Source: Actinomortierella ambigua (lineage: Eukaryota > Mortierellomycota > Mortierellomycetes > Mortierellales > Mortierellaceae). From it: DNA of 64,000 nt. A program made the position numbers and the translations under genes. The DNA lies in contig JAAAJB010000014.1 of NCBI GenBank assembly GCA_016098155.1, positions 62,001 to 126,000 on the forward strand. Direction: 5' to 3'. Below, piece after piece: positions 32,701 to 42,842 of this stretch (positions within the stretch are counted from its first letter, which is position 1; every line of letters begins with the position of its first letter). The notes below the pieces were generated by a model that saw only the letters and a program-made list of their open reading frames with translations, was not told the DNA's origin and made no database searches.

Positions 32701-35700
32701 GAGCTGTCCGCGGCCGGGTTCCAATTGTTGACGCTGGAAAAGTCGCTGGAGGAGGTGACGCGACAGGCAGAGGAGTTTGCGCGTAACCTGCAAGAAGCGC
32801 AGGCGCAGGCGCAGGAGCAGGCGCATCAGCAACAGCAGGCCCAAAAGCAAGCCTCGAACCAGATTGTCGAGAACCTGAAGCGGGACCTGCAGGAGCATGT
32901 ACGACTCATGGAGGAGATGCAGCAGGTCTCGCTGGCCGTCGAGGAAGAGCAGAATCGGTTGCGCGACAAGCTTCAGCTGGTCGAGGCTAAAGCGGCTCAA
33001 CAGGACCAGCTCCTGGAGGAGAAACATAAAAAGCTTGAGGAGATGCAGCGCGAGGCCACCGTGGCCGATGCCGAGCTAAAGACGCTGCGCGATCAGCTCG
33101 CAACGGCCGACGAGAAGGTCGAGTTTGTCCAGCAAGAGATTCAGAAGCTGCGACAGGCTTCACTGCAGCACGAGGCTGATACTCTTTTGCTGCGTGAGCA
33201 GTTGCAAGAGACCCAAGACCGGTTAAGCGCCAAGGAACATGCCCTGCAAGAGGCGCAGCGTCAGGCGACCCAGGCCTTGGAAGACCTCCGACAGCAGTGG
33301 GCTTCCAAGGAGGAGGCCACAGCGGCGGCAGCGGTCGAGACACTACGAGAACAGCAGGAGAAGCTCCGTGAAGAGGCCGAATCGACCCAGCGAGCTCTCG
33401 AGACGCAACTGGAAGAGCTGCGTGACAAGGTCGCGTCTGCCGAGGCCGAGCTCAAGACACGCGAGGCGACATGGCAAGGATCGTTGGAAGAGCAACAGCG
33501 ACAGGTTCAGATGTTAAAGACGCAGCAGGAGCAAGCGACGGAGCAGCTGGAGCAACAGCAGGCGCAGGCCAAGTTGCAGGCGCAGGAACACGAGCAGACG
33601 CTGCAGGACAAGGCAGGACTGGAAGCCAAGATCGAGGAGCTTCAGGCGACCCACCAGCAGTTGAGTACCCAGCTGGAGGAGGCCAAGCTTGAACTGCAAC
33701 GGACCCACCTGGCCCTGCAACAGGCCGAGTGGGACAAGAAGCGGTTCGAGTCGATCAAGCGAGACTTGCGTGAAAAGCATCATGCATCACAGCGCAAGCT
33801 GGCCGAGACCGAACATCGTCTGGAAGGGATGCGGGATGAGCAACGGACGGCCGAGGCAGAGACGCGGGCGATTCAGGAGGAGTTGGAACAACAATTGCAC
33901 AAGACGCAGTCAGATCTGGCGGTGAAGGTCCAGGAGACGTTGCATCTGGAGGCGTACCGGAAACGGTTCCGCGAGCTGCGGGCACAGTTTGAAGGCCTGG
34001 GCCAGACGGCCCTGTCGGAGCGTGCCCGGCAAGAGGCGAGCTTCCAGGAGAAGGAGCTGCAACGGGTGATGGAGCTTGAAAAGATGCAAGAGACGCTGGA
34101 GCAGTACCAGGTGAAGCAGAGTCAGCTCGAGGCAAGTCTTGCGTTGGCCCAGGAGGTGAATGAGCAGGCGCAGACGTTGCATGAACAAGTCCTCGAAGAG
34201 ACCAAGGCAGGCACGCGCAAGATCGCCGAGGAGATGGAGAAGAAGCTGATGGAGCTCGAGGCGCAACGCCAGGAGGCGGAGAAACAGGTCGAGCAGCTGT
34301 TGGAGAAGGAACACCATCAAACCTTGAGCATTCAGAGCATCGAGGAAGAATGCCTGCACCTCAAGGAAAAGATCCAAGAGGCAGAACAGCGCCTGCTGGA
34401 GGAGCGTGAACGATACGAGAAGGTCGAGCGGGAACTGGAGGAGGCTCGTCGGATGGGGGCGATGGCCCAGCCCGAATCTCACCAGGTCGACGCAACGCCT
34501 GATACCTCTGAAGATCAAATATCCGAGAGCTCGGCTCTGGCAGCAGGAAGACCTAGTCTACAACCGGATTTCCGAACCCAACAAGGGGTTGGGTCGGACG
34601 AGGAAGCGATAAAGCGGCAACAACTTAAGGAGCAGTTGGAAACCCAGCGACAGCTGTTGATGCGGATGAAGCAGGAACAACAGGCATTGATCCGGCAGCA
34701 GCAAGTGGAGCAACGCGACAAGACGATGGCGCTCTTTGAAGGGTTGGCGACGGAGAACAACAAGTTGATGGAGCAAGTGCGAGATTTGGGGCTGGTGAAC
34801 GAGCGGATGATGAAGCACCAGAACCCGAAACAAAAGCTGCAGTACCATGTGAAGATCAAGCAGGAGAACAATGAGCTGCGGATCGAGAACCAGCGGCTCA
34901 TGTTCCGCGCGATTGAGCTGGAGGAGCGCCTGGGCAACAAGGAGAACGTCGAGAGCCTGCGCAAGCAGGCTTGGGCCGTCCATGGCGACACTCCGATGCT
35001 GGTGGCGCGGGTCAGGATGAATGAGAGCACCACCACTACTACTACTCCTACTACGTCTGACAAGGGCGAATCATCGTCGGCTCATCCAAAACAGCCTCAG
35101 CAACAACTTGGGTCGGACGATACGGCGATGATGGATTGCTTGGAAGTTCCTGAGGTCGCGGCTGCCTCTCGAGAGCCGCTGAGGAGCAAGTCGACGCCAC
35201 CTGGCGTGAGCACTACGACAGGAGGAGGAGGAGTCATCACAGGGCGTAAGCGTCCATCGTCATCGGTTGTGACAACGGCGCCGCCATCGACGCGCCAGCG
35301 CAAGCTGTCGACGGCGTCGTCGTCCATGTCGGCGATGGAAGATCATCATCACCTTCCTCCTCCATCGCCAGCTTTGTCGTCAACCTCCTCGTCAACGACG
35401 ACGACGACGACTACCCGGGGAGAAGGGAGTGCGAGAGCACGCGCCAAGGCAGCAGCTGATGCCGCACTGGCGCTCAAACAGGCCGCAGGACGATCAGGCT
35501 CAGCCCTTTCCTCGGGATCCTCATCGTTGTCGACTGCGACAGGCGCGTCGTTGAGCGCTGCGTCTAGGAGACGGGCCATGACACCCTCGGCGTCGACTCG
35601 GTCTCAGCGACAGCAACAACAACAGCGGGGCTTTGAGCGGGCGAAGAGCCAGCCGGCACAAGGTCTACGCGCAGTTCGACAGGGAATGGGCGGAAGCCAG

Positions 35701-36699
35701 TTGTCAAAAACTGCAACAGCAGGATCGACAAGGCAGACAACAGCCCTGTCTAGCACAACGACGACGACGACGACAAGTAGTGCGATTGGGTCTGCCAGCG
35801 CGCAGCGGGCCTTGGTCCGAGAGGCACGACGTCAGGCGGCAGCAACGGCCGTCACCGGGAGCCGAGGTGGTGGTGGAGGTGGAGGGGGCGGGGTAGTCAA
35901 TCGACTCTTTGCGCCAACGGCAGCATCAAGGGCGCGTGCTGCAACACCCTCGTCTACACCAGCTTCATCATCGTCGTCATCAAGAGCAGCAGCAGCAGCA
36001 GCTAGAGCCTCGGCACCACCTACGACACCAAGGAGGACCTCAGCGCGCCTCAGCAGTAAAGGCGCAAGTGGCAGTGGCCGTGGTGTTGGCGATCAAAACA
36101 TGAGTGACAATAAGAGGATGGAGACCGGAGAGGAAGAAGGCTCTTTTGAGGTGGAACAGGCCCGTGTTCGTGACGACGACGTCGACGACGATGACAATGA
36201 CGACAAAGAGCCAGACGCCCCGCACAAAGGCAACCATGATGAGGAAACAGAAGATGGACACGACGTGCAGGTCCCAAGGTCCCGCATGGAATTTTTGGCC
36301 TCACCCCCTCCACCGCCGTCGTTGCCGCTGCCACCGCCTGCCACGCCGTCCAAGATGGTCTCGGCGTCGGCGTCGGCATCGGTGTCAGCAGTCTCGGTTG
36401 CAGTGTCGAACGAGACGCCATCGTCACCCGTCTCACCCACTTGTCCACAAAGCGATATCGAAATCGCGGAGCTGATGGAGTTGACGAACCGAACAGACGG
36501 GGACGAGGCTGTGGAAGAGCAGCGAGTAATGACTTGCTCGGCAAATGAAATGGTAGTGGTGGTGGCGGCGAACAGATTTGAGCTGGATGAAGGAGTGACT
36601 GAATCAGCGGTGGAGACGGTGGAGACGTTTATGGAGGTGCAGGAGGATGTCACGGGTCCGTTGGATGATGATGTCGTGTTGGTGAAGGACGGCGACTAG
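29791..36699 (+). CDS. Kinesin-12 (KIF15-like) motor protein
   Basis: Six exons: 29791-29933, 30025-30299, 30466-30541, 30650-30884, 31022-31814 and 31931-36699; 2096 aa. The N-terminal motor has the P-loop GQTGSGKT (residues 102-109), switch I NRESSRSH (226-233) and switch II DLAGSE (261-266). Its [18 protein letters not shown] and [19 protein letters not shown] match the kinesin-12/KIF15 branch. A ~1000-residue coiled coil follows (about 508-1524, extremely Gln/Glu/Leu-rich). The last ~570 residues are disordered: Ser/Thr/Pro and basic Ala/Arg/Gly tracts, then an acidic run. Kinesin-12 works at spindle and overlapping microtubules. This tail is far longer than in animal KIF15 (about 1390 aa), so the localisation signal may differ. 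Exon 6 alone is 4.8 kb, against small early exons. Confidence 0.92.
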
Positions 36700-37433
36700 G
36701 TAGTTTTTTTTCTTCTTGTTATAATACTTAATCCTGCTCGTTATTTTTTATTTCCTTTCTTCTCTCATGAAGGAAACCCGTAGCAACTTGTGTGCCTACA
36801 TACCATGTCACATATGTTTGTCGTCTGCGGGAATGGTTCCTGCGGGATGAGCCACCTGTATGAGGCAGACTGTAGGACTAAATCTTGCAGGCTACACATA
36901 GTCAGCGGATATGCGACCATGGGTCATGGTGAATATCTACTGTTCTTCCCCGCCGTTGCTTACTGTTGCTGTTGAGGGTGTAAATTTAAAACTTGTCCGC
37001 AATGGTCTATTGAGACTTGCTCAACCCCATGCAGCGATTGTAGAAGTCGTCAACGCTCACGATCGCGATGGCTAACGCTGAACCGGGGGGGTCTACATTG
37101 TGGAAGGATAACTGAAAGCGCTCTGCATTAAGAGAACACGAAAACCAGACGCAAGCCGCCAGCCAAACAGTGTCTGCCAGCGAAAGCTAGCTCAAGAGCT
37201 GAGTTCAATCGAGGAGAGTTCTTTATATGTAGCCCATGTCCACCTGCATGCTTGCCAGTGTACAACCATGTGACTTTGACCACACCATAAGGGGCACTCC
37301 CACGCCTCCTCAAACTCAACCCTACCATACTCATTCCCACCATCTCGCAAACTCCATCTCCGTTTCCCCATTTTCTCCATTCTCTCTCTCTCGGCTTAAT
37401 GAATCCAGTTCAGCCTCAAACCTCATTCAGGGT
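36700..37433. other. Intergenic, promoter of kinase-Sel1 gene
   Basis: About 730 bp with no supported ORF. CT-rich near 37380, directly before the likely start of the kinase gene. Confidence 0.5.
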
Positions 37434-40099
37434 ATGGAGAACACCAAGTCCATCATAGTGTCGTCTACGCGCAGGCTTGCGAAAATTGATACTCACCATC
37501 GCCCCACTCTCCTCTCTGTTTTCAGCCTTCACTCCAACATTCTCTTCTCGTCCTAGGAAAGCTGCTAGGATCGGGTGGCTATGGCTCAGTGTACAAGGCT
37601 CATTGGGGAAACCAGCCCTGTGCCGTCAAGACATTCTTCCTCAGTCAGTCCGAGCTTGCCAAACAGTCAATCCAGACCGAGATCTCGTTCCTCCAGACGC
37701 TTCGCCATCGCCACATCATCCAGTTCTATCGAACACACCAAGACCACGGCCACACCTACCTCCTCATGGAGCTCGCCGAGAACGGGAGCCTCCAGCACGC
37801 CATTCTCAATACTCATCCTTCTCTCGATGACTGGACGACCAAGAGACGGCTCGCGAGCGAGATTGCTCAAGGTCTTGCCTTCATCCATCAAGAGGGAATC
37901 ATCCATCGCGACCTCAAGAGTGCCAATGTGCTCCTCACCAGACACATGGAGGTCAAGCTGGCGGACTTTGGGCTGGCCCAGATCAAGTCGATGACTCTCA
38001 GGTCGTTGAAGACTAGCAACCAGTCAAGAGCCAATCTTCTAGGGACACTCCGATGGATTGCTCCTGAGCTCCTGTTCGCCAAGAAGCCAAAGTACACGGC
38101 CAAGTCGGATGTGTACGCACTCGGCGTGGTGATGTGGGAGATGGCAGCCAACTGTGCACGACCGTTCAATGACCAGGACAACGATGCCTGTGTCGCTCTG
38201 GCTGTCAGCAACGGTGAGCGTGAGACCTTTCCAGATGACACTCCAGCCGAGTATCGTTCGTGGGCAGAGCGATGCTGGCGCCAAGATCCTATTCAACGTC
38301 CAGATGCAAGCGAGGTGGTCCAGATCCATGACGAGCCAGCCAAGGAGAGCACCGAGAATGACGACGACATCTTTCTTGATGATAGTTTCGGCCAGTCTGG
38401 TCTGACAGGTGGTCGGCTAGGAACACATGGAGGCCACCAAGGAGCTTCGGGAGCGAAGGCCACTCACCACGAGAACGCTGACCAGCATATTGGTCAATTA
38501 CCATCGACGGACGATGATGTGGTGTCACATATGTGCACGGCTGCGAAGCAAGGTAGTGTCGAGGCACAGATGTTTCTCGGATGGATGTACGATTATGGCC
38601 ATGGTGTCGGCAAGAGTGAAAAGGACGCCTTCTGGTGGTATCGGCTAGCGGCATCGCATGGAACGGTGGTGGCACAGCTCCGTGTTGCCAAGATGTACGA
38701 GCAAGCCCGTGGTGTCCAATGGAGCAGAGAAAAGGCTACGTCATGGTATTTGCGAGCGGCGGAAGGAGGCAGTGCAGAGGCTCAATATCAGATTGCCGAC
38801 ATGTATGCATCATATTTCAGTGACAAGCATGATGACGAGAAGGCTTCAAGATGGTACCACATGGCAGCAGATCAAGGGCACAGTGGTGCACAGTACCAGC
38901 TATGGCAACTGTACTCGCTTGGTCGACATGTGAAGCAAAGCGATGAAGAGGCACTCAAGTGGCTTACTCTGGCGGCACAACAAGGGAATACGGATGCACA
39001 ATACGAACTTGGAATGGCGTATTGGAATGGACAAGGGGCTACGAAGAGCGATGCTGAGGCGGTCAAGTGGCTCATTCTGGCGGCACAACATGGCAATATC
39101 TCTTCACAATTTAAACTTTATTCAATGTACGATGAAGGACAGAGGGTGGAACAGAGCACAACTGAGGCAGTCAAATGGCTTACCAAGATGGCAGAGCAAG
39201 GGCACCTGGACTCGCAATTCGACCTTGGCTTTAGGTACAGGGAAGGACGTGGTGTTGAGCAGAATGACGATGAGGCAGTCAAATGGTTCGCCATGGCAGC
39301 AGACCGCGAAGTTGTGCGACGTTGTTTGGGTTTTGGTCCGAGCCGCAAGTCTTTCCAATGGTTCACCAAGTTGGCCAAACAAGGTGTCAGAGTTGCTCAA
39401 TTCTACCTTGGCGTGATGCATGAGACTGGAGACGGTGCTGAGAAGAGTGAGATCGAAGCGTTCAAGTGGTACTCTAAGGCAGCTGAGCAAGGTTACGACA
39501 GGGCACAAAGGACGCTTGGTCGGTTGTATATGGAAAGTCAAGGGATCGAGAAGAACTGCATTGAAGCGTCCAAGTGGTTTACTAAAGCAGCTGAGCAAGG
39601 AGATGCGGCAGCACAAAACAGCCTTGGACGGCTGTACGATTTTGGCATAGGAGTTGAACAGAGCGATCGTTTGGCACTCCAATGGTATGGCCGGAGTGCT
39701 GCTCAGCAAGACCCGCTTACGCTATTCAGCCTCGGCTCAATGTATGAGCTTGGCCTCGAAGTGGAACCTGATGCTAATGAGGCTCTTCGTTTGTTCCGGA
39801 TGGCAGGTGCGGAGTGGAACCTAGATGGAGACTATGATTCTCATATCGAATGGTTGACCAGCGCTGTGTATCTTGGCAGACATGCAAGCAATGATCTATC
39901 AGATGTTGTCTCGTTGTACCAACAAGGGGCCGAACAAGACTATGAAGCGGCGATGTACAGCCTTGGTCGAATGTATGAGAAGGGCCTCGGGGTGACGAAG
40001 AGTGTGGAAGAGGCAATTGTATGGTACCGCAAGGCGGTTAAATGGGGTCATTTAGAAGCGGACGCCCGGTTAAAATCCCTTCTAACGAACATGGAATAA
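37434..40099 (+). CDS. TKL-like protein kinase fused to Sel1 repeats
   Basis: The main exon is open from 37526 to 40099. The kinase domain has the glycine loop GSGGYGSVYKA, catalytic Lys in CAVKTFF, IIHRDLKSANVLL, ADFGLAQ and WIAPELL, so it looks active and is TKL-like. A ~50-residue acidic linker follows (ENDDDIFLDDSFG). Next come about 13 Sel1-like repeats of ~36 residues (pattern A..QLG.MY..G.GV..S..EA..WY..AA.QG), one degenerate near 39300-39350. Sel1 repeats act as protein scaffolds. The 5' end is uncertain. One model uses ATG 37434, an intron at 37458-37525 (weak donor GTGTCG) and 865 aa total. However, the frame after that ATG reads on as VSSTRRLAKIDT, which also looks real, so a frameshift or unusual splice is possible. 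Confidence 0.85.
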
Positions 40100-40615
40100 A
40101 ATCATGATCATATCCCTATGATGTTTTGCACCTTGTTGTCCTATACTCCTAAACTTGCTCAGGGACTACTTTCCGATGTCCGGTTGGTGATGCTCTCTTT
40201 CCTAATGTCCTTGTACGATTCGCTGATGCTACCACGCTCGTGATCTCCCCCCCCCCCATGCAGGGAGCCTCTTCTGTTGCTCTCTCTTTAGCCCTTATGC
40301 CATACCATAGTCGCTTGTATTTTCGTCCACTCATACTCCGGTCTTTCCTACACCCACCGTATGTATTTTCCTTCCATGTGCCCATGGTCCATGAAGAAAA
40401 AGAAAAACAATGTCCTCCTGGTTCGGTCTCCCTCATTACACATGCGCTCAAAACGTCACATTGACTTGAAGTCCTGTTGGCGGTACCCCGCCTTGATCCA
40501 AACGACTTGGACCCATGTCATTATCTACAAATGTTTGAAAAGCAGAGTGCTACCACTCATCTGTCATTCCTTTCGCAACACTCGTGATTCTCAGTGACAC
40601 TTTGATATCATCGAA

Positions 40616-40819
40616 ATGTATCCATCCCTTCTCGTCGCCAACCTCATATCCGCCTTGGCCGTTATTGCGGCCACGACTTCCCGCAATGAACTGTCAAGAT
40701 CTCATCCCTTCCTTCGTCGTGGATGCCACGCTGTATTCTCTACTCGGATGAAAAGAGAACGCTTAGCAGCGCTCCAATACGATGGCAATACCCTGGCCAC
40801 CGCTAATTCAGACAGCTAG
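40616..40819 (+). CDS. Small secreted-type hypothetical protein, 67 aa
   Basis: ORF starting MYPSLLVANLISALAVIAAT, which reads as a plausible signal peptide, followed by a basic, Cys-poor mature part (HPFLRRGCHAVFSTRMKRER). No homologue recognised. A short ORF in a gene-poor stretch can arise by chance, so support is weak. Confidence 0.3.
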   Translation: MYPSLLVANLISALAVIAATTSRNELSRSHPFLRRGCHAVFSTRMKRERLAALQYDGNTLATANSDS

Positions 40820-41106
40820 AAGGTGCTGGAAGATCCAGAGCCGCAAACCAAACATGCCGGCATATGCTCAGCTGACGCACGTGTGGCTGTGCCATCGATG
40901 ATTTCTAATGTTTGTCAATTTAGTCGCCATTGGACAGGGCGCCGTCTTTTTGTTTGTGGTATACGTCAACTGGCCTTTTGGAGATGTGTCACACATGAGG
41001 GATTTCGACAATGGTTGGTATCTAAGAACAGACCACTTGCGACAATTTTTGGACGTCTCTTCCCAAATCGGGTAACTGGTGGCCGACCAACTGACAAAGC
41101 AAAAAG

Positions 41107-41114
41107 TATAAATA
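41107..41114 (+). promoter_or_regulatory. TATA box of ATX1
   Basis: TATAAATA, 130 bp upstream of the ATG at 41244. No copper-response element could be assigned with confidence. Confidence 0.5.
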
Positions 41115-41243
41115 TTTGGGTATTCTTCAACTTCTCCCCTCCAGACCAAACAACATCTCTTTCCTCAGAAGACTCTAGTACTACCCTCTTTGTGCTCTAC
41201 CAAAACTCCCCCTTACACAACACACTCTCTCTACATTTTCACA

Positions 41244-41559
41244 ATGACTGTATGTACTCATCTCCCATCGGCCTTGCTTGTGACCATTCGCTTCTTTTTT
41301 TTCAATGTGAACCCCTCCCTGACCAACGTTCCAATTCTTTCAATCACAACAATAGCAATACAAGTACGACGTTACCATGTCCTGCGGTGGATGCTCCGGT
41401 GCCATCACTCGTGTTCTGAAAAAGCTGAATGGTGTCGATAGCTTTGATGTCTCGCTCGAGAACCAATCCGTTACCGTCGATTCTGCAACTCTTTCCGAGC
41501 AAGAGATCCTCACTGCCATCAAACAGACCGGCAAACCCGCCAAGGTTGCAGAAAAGTAA
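41244..41559 (+). CDS. ATX1: Copper chaperone Atx1
   Basis: Two exons: 41244-41249 (only ATG ACT) and 41365-41559; 66 aa. The protein begins MTYDVTMSCGGCSGAI. It carries the heavy-metal-associated motif MSCGGC (MxCxxC), which binds Cu(I), and the Lys-rich C-terminal half seen in Atx1/ATOX1. Atx1 hands copper to the P-type ATPase of the secretory pathway in the cytosol. The two-codon first exon is supported by phase 0, a good donor (GTATGT) and an acceptor at ACAAG; without it the frame has no upstream ATG. Length matches the family (about 65-73 aa). Confidence 0.92.
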
Positions 41560-42157
41560 AAGACCTTTCACTTCCCTTCCCTTCCTTCCCTCCTCCCCTC
41601 CTCCCACCACATCCCTCACAAGTCTTCTAGAACTCTATGACATCTTACGTGTAGTTAGAGCCCACTTATTTATAAATGTACCATAAATTCCAAAAAGGTA
41701 TCACACAGGAAGCGAGTGATCGCCCCCAACTGTTACTTCCATGGTCCAAGAGATTTTGAATGACTTTTAGCCTCGTGGCTGAAAATTGAGCTTATCGTAC
41801 GTAACCTGTACGTTTTGTGTTCTGCCATGCCACACAACTCCAATGACCAAGATATTGGTTAGTGAGGCCCCAAAAAAAATTGAAGCGTAGGTTTAGCTAG
41901 TCCACTTTTGGGAGATCACGGTGAAGGGACAGGAGACTGGATCAGCGCCTGAACCAGTAAGAGGGTCTTCCCGCCGCCCCCCCCTCACCCTCGCGCATGC
42001 TATTAAAGGCGCCAAGGGAGAGCTAATGTCTATCGAATGCAGACAGCTCCATGACCATGCGCGCGCTTTACATCTATCAAGGCGACTGTATTTATTGGCA
42101 CAAGTTGCTGAAGGGAAGATACTAGGATTCTTTGTTCAAACGTGTGGCATGGAAATG

Positions 42158-42842
42158 TTAATAACAGATCGCTTTACCAGACCAATCTAGCACCGTATAG
42201 CCCCTCTCATACAATAGCCCAATATAGGTCAGTTTGCCATCAACGTTCCTGATATGCTTGGCTTCAGACAGAATAGAAGTACCAAAAAAGGGACGTGGTT
42301 AGTAGACAAAAAAAAACTTGCAGTCAACACTATGATGCAGTGAATCATGTACTCGTCTAAGTGAACTTACGAAGGTAAACCTGGTCGTACATTGCAACAC
42401 CTCCAGGTCCCTGCAGCATGGCTGTCAAGGTCAGGTTATGCTGGAAAAAAGCTGGTTCTCCGGCCCTGCAATCCCACCAATTGCCGCCGCCCACATCGAA
42501 CTTGCCTAAGATCGAAAGGGGGGGGGGACGTTAGCAATTTGTGTTTTTTTTTTTCGTCTCTTTCTTCTATAACTTCATTCCTTCATTTATTCATACGATA
42601 TCAGGGCACATAATCTCGTTACCATTCATGTTTCCAAGGAAATACGTCGTATCGATTTCACTTGAAAACCACTCATGAGTTTTATCTTTACAGATTGCTC
42701 TCAGGAGACGGCCATTTTTCAGCGACTGGATCTTGACACAGGATTCGGAAATGTCCTCACCAACACTCTGGCTCTCCGAGACCGGGGCGGAAAGGGCGGC
42801 TGTGGCGAGGCAGAGGAAGATGGCGATGCTGTGGAAGTGCAT
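42158..42842 (-). CDS. Secreted cyanovirin-N homology (CVNH) lectin
   Basis: Three exons on the minus strand: 42842-42623, 42505-42371 and 42261-42158; phases 1 and 1; 152 aa. Signal peptide MHFHSIAIFLCLATAALSAP. CVNH landmarks: ESCVKIQSLKNGRLLRAIC, then SSEIDTTYFLGNMNGKFDVG, NWWDC and the final strand pattern HIRNVDGKLTY. Four Cys remain in the domain, in positions compatible with the family's disulfides. CVNH proteins bind high-mannose glycans in the founding member; activity here is inferred. Exon 2 restores the second half, which is invisible if only the first exon is read. The last 19 residues after the domain are unusual. A TATTTAAA lies at 42921-42928 upstream. Confidence 0.8.

Noticed and set aside
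33514..34518. Long minus-strand ORFs opposite the kinesin coiled coil
   Set aside because: They are antisense reflections of Gln/Glu/Leu-rich codons (giving Leu/Arg/Phe-rich peptides) with no motifs or promoters.
37434..37470. N-myristoylation or signal peptide at the kinase start
   Set aside because: The start MENTKS has no Gly at position 2 and is not hydrophobic.
39122..39709. 195-codon minus-strand ORF opposite the Sel1 repeats
   Set aside because: Mirror of the repeat coding sequence; it repeats with the same period and has no independent features.
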